From an uncultured Lachnospiraceae bacterium (GTDB lineage: Bacteria; Bacillota; Clostridia; Lachnospirales; Lachnospiraceae): a DNA stretch of 64,000 nucleotides. The stretch spans positions 62,001 to 126,000 of the forward strand of contig CAKRMH010000008.1 of assembly GCA_934364805.1 (NCBI GenBank). The letters run 5' to 3'. The position numbers were made by a program, and so were the translations under genes. This document shows positions 59,388-64,000 of this stretch, one piece after another. How positions within the stretch are numbered: the stretch's first letter is position 1; each line of letters starts with the position of its first letter. Below the pieces are notes generated by a model. It was not told where the DNA came from. It did no database searches and saw nothing but the letters and a program-made list of their open reading frames with translations.

Positions 59388-60527
59388 ATGAGGAAATGGA
59401 AGAGAAGGAAAAAAGAGCCGGAAACAATTGGCGGCATGCTGAGAAGGAAAAGACGCAGAAATTATATTCTGCTTGCATCTGCCAATATTATGATCATTGG
59501 ACTTTTGGTGTGGCAGCTCTGGAGTTTTAAAGAGCGGATGGATCAGCTGGATAACCAACTGACATATCTGATGGATACCAACAGTACGATCCAGGGTGAT
59601 GTGAGTGGAATGCAGTCCAATATCCAGGCAAAACTGGATGAGGAGGCGAGCCTGCTTTCAAATTACTCCATCGAGACGACGGCGGTAGATTTTAATGCGG
59701 GAACATATGATGTTGAGATCCATGTCACTCCGAAGGAATACACGGATGAGACACAGGTCGTTGTGTATTTTGGAACTACGGAGTATCATCTGCAAAAGGG
59801 CAGTAAGGATTTTGAAGGAAGTGCAACGCTAAGTTTCCTGAATTCTTATGACGGAAATGTAACGTTCCTTTTTATCAATGGCGAAAAGAAATCCACGGAA
59901 GTGCTGAAAAACTATGTTGGTTATCCACATACTTTCGAGGATGTCCTCTATGGCAATCTTGGTGAATTTCCGGAATATAAAGACGGTAAATTAAAGATTG
60001 GTGGTGAAACGCAATTTACTTTGCAGGGGAATGATACGTTCCAGTTTGAAAGCTGTGATATCGTGGTAAAAGCCGGAACAGATGATATTTACCGTGGGAA
60101 TCTGTTAAATGGGGAAGTATTGCTGAAACCTGCGGATGATACTGTGGATGATCATGCAGACCAGGATAATAACAATGGTGATAGTGCTCCGGAGAATAAT
60201 GCGGCAGATTCCGCAGAGCAGGTGATTGAGCCGGCAACGGAAAATGCTAGTGCAGAAGAAAGCGGACCGATATCCAGTACGGATGGAACCTACACGATTA
60301 CAGATGCACTTCAGATGGCACAGGACACGAAGGTACAGATCCGTCTGGAAGCGAAGACGACGGATGGATTTACCTTTGATTACGTGATCTTTGAAGGAAA
60401 AACAGCGCAGGCGGATCCACAAAAACCGGATACGGCAGTAGATGGCTGGCAGGAGTCGGAAGATTATCTTCCATACACTTATACGGTGACAGATCCCAAT
60501 GGTGCGGTACGCATATTTGGAAACTAA
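59388..60527 (+). CDS. Membrane-anchored protein of unknown function, 379 residues
   Basis: I do not recognise this family. A strongly basic cytoplasmic start (MRKWKRRKKEPE, LRRKRRRN) precedes one helix (about residues 25-45), a short coiled-coil-like stretch (about 45-85) and an extracytoplasmic domain of beta-strand character (about 85-240). An acidic Asp/Asn/Glu-rich linker (about 250-305) leads to a short C-terminal beta domain. The start is the ATG at 59388 behind AAAGGGGGG; a 19-residue upstream extension crosses the hairpin at 59324-59361. A bidirectional terminator separates it from the kinase gene on the other strand. Confidence 0.72.
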   Translation: MRKWKRRKKEPETIGGMLRRKRRRNYILLASANIMIIGLLVWQLWSFKERMDQLDNQLTYLMDTNSTIQGDVSGMQSNIQAKLDEEASLLSNYSIETTAVDFNAGTYDVEIHVTPKEYTDETQVVVYFGTTEYHLQKGSKDFEGSATLSFLNSYDGNVTFLFINGEKKSTEVLKNYVGYPHTFEDVLYGNLGEFPEYKDGKLKIGGETQFTLQGNDTFQFESCDIVVKAGTDDIYRGNLLNGEVLLKPADDTVDDHADQDNNNGDSAPENNAADSAEQVIEPATENASAEESGPISSTDGTYTITDALQMAQDTKVQIRLEAKTTDGFTFDYVIFEGKTAQADPQKPDTAVDGWQESEDYLPYTYTVTDPNGAVRIFGN

Positions 60528-60568
60528 AAAAAGAATCTGGCTGAGATTATCAGTCAGATTCTTTTTTT
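60526..60568. terminator. Bidirectional terminator between converging genes
   Basis: Near-perfect 19-bp stem, seven A plus GAATCTGGCTGA (60526-60544) with TCAGTCAGATTC plus seven T (60550-60568), loop GATTA. It overlaps the last codons of the kinase gene. Confidence 0.92.
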
Positions 60569-61986
60569 GATACCGGTAATGTGAAAATGAATTCCGTACC
60601 GACGCCTTCGGTACTGATACAATTGATATATTCGTTGTGAGCCTGGATGATCTCCTTGACAATGGAAAGACCAAGCCCGGTGCCTTTTTTGTCTTTTCCG
60701 CGTGAGAGATCGGTCTTATAGAAGCGCTCCCAGATCTTTTTTACACTGTCTGAAGGAATGCCAATGCCGTAATCCTTGACGGAAACGAATACCTTTTCGT
60801 TTTTCAGACTGGTTTCGATACGGATGGAAGAATCGTTGTGGCTGAATTTAATGGCGTTATCGATCAGGTTGTAAAGAACCTGCTGGATCTTCGACATATC
60901 GCCGGTAACAAGCAGCTTCTGACCGGTCAGGATGACTTCAAAAGTAATTCCTTTTTTGCTGCAGGTCCCTTCAAAGGTCTGTAACGTCATGCGGATCATC
61001 TGGTTGAGATCAAAATCACTGAGATCGAGCATCATACCATGGTGTCCGAACTGATTCAGATCCAGAAGGCTCTTCGTCAGTTTATTCAGACGTTCTGTCT
61101 CAAAAAGAATGATGTTCAGGTATTTTTCCTGCATTTCAACAGGAATCGTGCCATCGATCATGGCTTCCACATACCCCTTGATCGAAGTAAGCGGAGAACG
61201 GAAATCATGGGAGACATTCGAGACGAACTTACGCTGATCCTCTTCAAGCGTATCCAGCTCATGGGACATATAGTTTAAGGTGTTGGCAAGATAGCCCATC
61301 TCATCGCTGCGGTGCACATCGATCGTCGCAGAAAAATCCCCCTTGGCATATGATCTGGCAGCCTTTGTAATCCTGCGCAGCGGTACATAAAAGGTGTAGC
61401 CAAAGATCAAAAGCAGAACCAGTCCACATAGATAAATGATACCCATTGTGTAGAAGGAAATGTTTGTGTAGCCATTGGCATTTTTCAGAATGTCCGATAA
61501 CGGTTTATGTAACAGGACATATCCCCGTACTTTGTAGTTGATCGTGATCGGGGAAAAAACACTGAGCATTTTTTCATCATAGGAATGATAAAAAGTCCCA
61601 ATGTGGTAATATTTATTCCCAAAATCAGAAATATCAAAGTGTTTGATCTTGACATAATTCTGCTCCAGTGCATTCTGGCTCACACTGCTGTCGCTCGAAT
61701 CCAGAAGCAGATTTCCCTGCTGGTCGATGATCCAGATGTCTGCGGAAAGATAGCTGGCAAGTGATTGCAGCCTGAGCTGAAGATCATCGAGGGATATGGA
61801 ATTCTTATAGTAGGTTGCTGCATAGTCGGAGGCAATCAGTGTCGATTCACGGTAAAGAGAACGGGCCTCCTCGGCTTCCATATGACTGGACATATTTTTC
61901 TGCGTAAAGGTGCTCAGAATGCAGAAAGCAATGATCCCGAATACAAGATAGCCGCAGATCAGTTTCGTAAAAAGTGTGCGTTTCAT
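60550..61986 (-). CDS. Sensor histidine kinase with HAMP domain
   Basis: A 478-residue membrane kinase. Helices lie at about residues 8-30 and 170-192 with a sensor of about 140 residues between them, followed by HAMP (about 193-245), His260 in NVSHDFRSPLTSIKGYVEA and the ATPase domain (NLIDNAIKFSHN, DYGIGIP, GTGLGLSIVKEI). It starts 8 bases after the regulator gene, so it is its partner. The signal is unknown. The pair lies downstream of mutS2 on the same strand. Confidence 0.92.
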   Translation of the reverse strand: MKRTLFTKLICGYLVFGIIAFCILSTFTQKNMSSHMEAEEARSLYRESTLIASDYAATYYKNSISLDDLQLRLQSLASYLSADIWIIDQQGNLLLDSSDSSVSQNALEQNYVKIKHFDISDFGNKYYHIGTFYHSYDEKMLSVFSPITINYKVRGYVLLHKPLSDILKNANGYTNISFYTMGIIYLCGLVLLLIFGYTFYVPLRRITKAARSYAKGDFSATIDVHRSDEMGYLANTLNYMSHELDTLEEDQRKFVSNVSHDFRSPLTSIKGYVEAMIDGTIPVEMQEKYLNIILFETERLNKLTKSLLDLNQFGHHGMMLDLSDFDLNQMIRMTLQTFEGTCSKKGITFEVILTGQKLLVTGDMSKIQQVLYNLIDNAIKFSHNDSSIRIETSLKNEKVFVSVKDYGIGIPSDSVKKIWERFYKTDLSRGKDKKGTGLGLSIVKEIIQAHNEYINCISTEGVGTEFIFTLPVSKKESD

Positions 61987-61994
61987 AATATCCC

Positions 61995-62702
61995 CTATGC
62001 CTGATTTTTCACTTCGAATTTATAACCGATGCCCCAGACGGTGGAAAGACGCCACACATCATGATCCTTGATCTTTTCACGGAGCCGTTTGACATGGACA
62101 TCAACAGTCCGGGTGTCTCCGATGTATTCATAGCCCCAGATATGATCCAGAAGCTGTTCACGTGTAAATACCTGATTTGGAGAGGATGCAAGAAAATACA
62201 AAAGCTCCAGCTCTTTTGGCGGCATATCGATCGGGTTTCCATTATAGATAACGGAATAGTTGGAAAGATTCACGATCAGATCCGGATATTCCACGCATTT
62301 GATCTCGATGGAAGGTTCTTCCTGCTTGACCGGCTGATAACGCCGTAAAACAGCTTTTACGCGTGCTACAAGCTCCTTGGAATCGAAAGGTTTCATAATG
62401 TAGTCATCTGCACCAAGCTCAAGTCCGAGCACCTTGTCAAAGATCTCGCCTTTTGCGGAGAGCATGATGATCGGGACGTTGGCTTTGGCGCGGATCTCGC
62501 GGCAGACCTGATAACCGTCAATGCCCGGAAGCATCAGATCTAAAAGGATCAGATTGGGATGATAGCGCTCAAATTCTGCAAGTGCCTCCTCGCCGTCATT
62601 GACGATTTTTGTGTCAAAGCATTCTTTGGTGAGATAAAGAGAGACAAGCTCTGCAATATTGTTGTCGTCATCTACAATGAGTATTTTCTGTTTAGCGACC
62701 AT
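61995..62702 (-). CDS. OmpR-family response regulator
   Basis: A 235-residue regulator: receiver with Asp11-Asp13, phospho-acceptor Asp55 in LILLDLMLPGIDG and Lys of MKPFD; winged-helix domain from about 135 with TRTVDVHVKRLREKI and WGIGYKFE. It is similar in layout to the ResD/VicR group. It starts 20 bases after the mutS2 stop, and may be transcribed with it. Confidence 0.92.
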   Translation of the reverse strand: MVAKQKILIVDDDNNIAELVSLYLTKECFDTKIVNDGEEALAEFERYHPNLILLDLMLPGIDGYQVCREIRAKANVPIIMLSAKGEIFDKVLGLELGADDYIMKPFDSKELVARVKAVLRRYQPVKQEEPSIEIKCVEYPDLIVNLSNYSVIYNGNPIDMPPKELELLYFLASSPNQVFTREQLLDHIWGYEYIGDTRTVDVHVKRLREKIKDHDVWRLSTVWGIGYKFEVKNQA

Positions 62703-62722
62703 ATAAATTCTCCCTGTTATAA

Positions 62723-64000
62723 TTATTCAAATTCTGCAATGGTTACACCGGCATCTCCTTCACCGAATTCTCCAAGGTGGAAGGATTTGACGTATTTCAG
62801 ACGTTTTAAGTGATTCTGTACAGCTGTGCGGAGTGCACCGGTTCCTTTTCCGTGTACGATCCGTACAGAAGGAATATGGGCGATATAGGCATCATCCAGA
62901 TATTTGTCCAGGCGTGCAATCGCTTCATCGGTTGTAAGACCGATCAGATTGATCTCGGTGGAGACAGAAGAGGCTTTGCTCATCTTGATCTTTCCGGATC
63001 CGTTTCCGCCGGTTTTGCCAAGTCCGTATTTTTTGGCAATCGGAGAAGACGCATCATCATTGATCAGTACCAGATCGTTGATATTTACCAGAGAACGGAG
63101 AATACCCATCTGGACGTACAGATCGCCTTTGGCATTCGGAAGCGTGTGTACAGTACCTTTTAAATTCATGCTGAGTACTTTTACCGTATCTCCGATGCGG
63201 AGCTTCTTCGGTACATTGTGGTTTGCTGTTTCTTTCTTTTTGACGTTGGATAATTTCTTCTCTTTTTCCGTCATTTTATTACGGACATTGGTACGTTCCT
63301 TTTCCATCTGGCTCATTGGAGCAGTACCTTTTCCATATTTATTGAAATTGCGGATGGTTTCATCTGCAAGCTCTTTTGCTTCTTTGAGGATCTGTAAAGC
63401 TTCTTCGTTGGCTTCACGCAGGATTTTGTCCTTGCTTGCATCCAGCCGCTCCTGTTTGCTTTCTAATTGCTTTTTCAAAGTCTCAATCTCGGCTTTGTAG
63501 CGGTTGATCTCAAGCTGTTCCTTTTCGATCGTTACACGGCTGGCTTCCAGGTTGGCAAGAAGATCTTCAAAATCAGCATCTTTCTGACCGATACGGTCTT
63601 TGGCATCCTCAATGATATTGTCGGCAAGACCGAGTTTGGAGGAGATTGCAAAAGCATTACTTTTTCCAGGAATACCGATCAGGAGGCGGTAGGTCGGGCT
63701 CAAAGTCTCGACATTAAACTCACAGCAGGCATTTTCCACGCCTTCCGAGGTCAGTGCATACACTTTCAGTTCACTATAATGTGTGGTAGCCATAACAACG
63801 GAGCCATACTGGCCGAGTTTGTGCAGGATAGAGATTGCAAGAGCCGCTCCTTCCGTTGGATCAGTTCCGGCACAGAGCTCATCAAAAAGGACAAGACTTC
63901 TGTCGTCTGCATGCTCCAGAATGCGGATGATATTGACCATATGGGAAGAAAATGTACTTAAGCTCTGCTCAATGCTCTGTTCGTCTCCGATATCAGCAAA
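62723..64000 (-). CDS. mutS2: Endonuclease MutS2 (3' part, cut by window edge)
   Basis: The last 425 residues of MutS2; the N-terminal part lies beyond the window. Visible are the ATPase end of the MutS core (FADIGDEQSIEQSLSTFSSHM, LVLFDELCAGTDPTEGAAL, ATTHYSELK), a long coiled-coil arm, a KOW-like part (RIGDTVKVLSMNLKGTV) and the C-terminal Smr nuclease domain (ARLDKYLDDA, VRIVHGKGTGALR). MutS2 acts on stalled ribosomes and on branched DNA, not in mismatch repair. The Smr domain begins INLIGLTTDEA where most members have LDLRG, so one conserved motif is altered while HGKGTG is kept. Confidence 0.95.
   Translation of the reverse strand, partial: FADIGDEQSIEQSLSTFSSHMVNIIRILEHADDRSLVLFDELCAGTDPTEGAALAISILHKLGQYGSVVMATTHYSELKVYALTSEGVENACCEFNVETLSPTYRLLIGIPGKSNAFAISSKLGLADNIIEDAKDRIGQKDADFEDLLANLEASRVTIEKEQLEINRYKAEIETLKKQLESKQERLDASKDKILREANEEALQILKEAKELADETIRNFNKYGKGTAPMSQMEKERTNVRNKMTEKEKKLSNVKKKETANHNVPKKLRIGDTVKVLSMNLKGTVHTLPNAKGDLYVQMGILRSLVNINDLVLINDDASSPIAKKYGLGKTGGNGSGKIKMSKASSVSTEINLIGLTTDEAIARLDKYLDDAYIAHIPSVRIVHGKGTGALRTAVQNHLKRLKYVKSFHLGEFGEGDAGVTIAEFE

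Noticed and set aside
62904..63500. A 198-residue plus-strand frame opposite mutS2
   Set aside because: It runs antisense to conserved MutS2 sequence and has no support of its own.

Overview
The window looks like a chromosome segment of a low-to-moderate GC, obligately anaerobic Firmicute, most probably a gut Lachnospiraceae (Clostridia). The signs are AG-rich ribosome binding sites, TTGACA/TATAAT promoters, pyruvate formate-lyase with its activase, HemZ, an ATPase of the DUF815 type, a DUF4321 protein, long-form HPF, MutS2 and many OmpR-type two-component systems. The genus is not decidable from the sequence alone. I see no prophage, transposase or conjugation gene.

Layout. 1-611: the 3' part of a type II-like CRISPR array (nine 36-bp repeats, eight complete spacers, degenerate last repeat); no cas gene lies in the window. 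0.8-3.7 kb: M20D amidohydrolase, MFS transporter and a small metal-binding (HMA) protein. 3.8-9.0 kb: FtsX-type ABC permease and ATPase followed by a response regulator and sensor kinase. 9.0-17.2 kb: DUF4321 protein, ABC-F ATPase, an orphan trpF, a methyltransferase, a GlgX-like debranching enzyme, an XRE regulator and a FabG-like reductase. 17.3-26.0 kb: tRNA-Pro followed by a phosphate cluster, pstSCAB-phoU, a small membrane protein, a Na/Pi symporter with a PhoU domain, and a PhoP/PhoR pair. Two promoters in it share an identical 11-bp-phased TTTTAC box architecture. 26.0-37.6 kb: cell-wall amidase and deacetylase, an iron-sulfur protein divergent from a Crp/Fnr regulator, DUF815 ATPase, a second ABC-F protein, tRNA-Glu, an orphan BlaI-type repressor, HPF, an SH3/NlpC-P60 hydrolase, and a cation:proton antiporter behind a fluoride riboswitch. 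37.8-43.6 kb: pflB-pflA and ddl-murF.

43.6-48.8 kb is the most plastic stretch. It holds an AT-rich gluzincin lipoprotein, a TetR repressor with a perfect palindromic operator, a flavodoxin-fold oxidoreductase and a 19-codon truncated gene. Two related sequence blocks (42 bp and about 73 bp) occur twice here, fused in one copy and separated by a cyclophilin gene in the other. That pattern points to duplication/deletion or insertion.

48.8-64.0 kb: alpha-hydroxy-acid oxidising protein with an N-terminal cysteine cluster, glycosyltransferase, RelA/SpoT, MBL hydrolase-hemZ-hisS-aspS, an unknown membrane-anchored protein, and on the minus strand mutS2 (cut by the window edge), a response regulator and a sensor kinase.

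The clearest functional units are the phosphate-starvation regulon (two uptake systems plus their regulators in one 8-kb block), the fluoride-responsive antiporter, and the ABC transporter with its own two-component system. The possibly new items are the repeat-bounded TetR/flavodoxin segment and the unrecognised small proteins inside otherwise well-understood operons.
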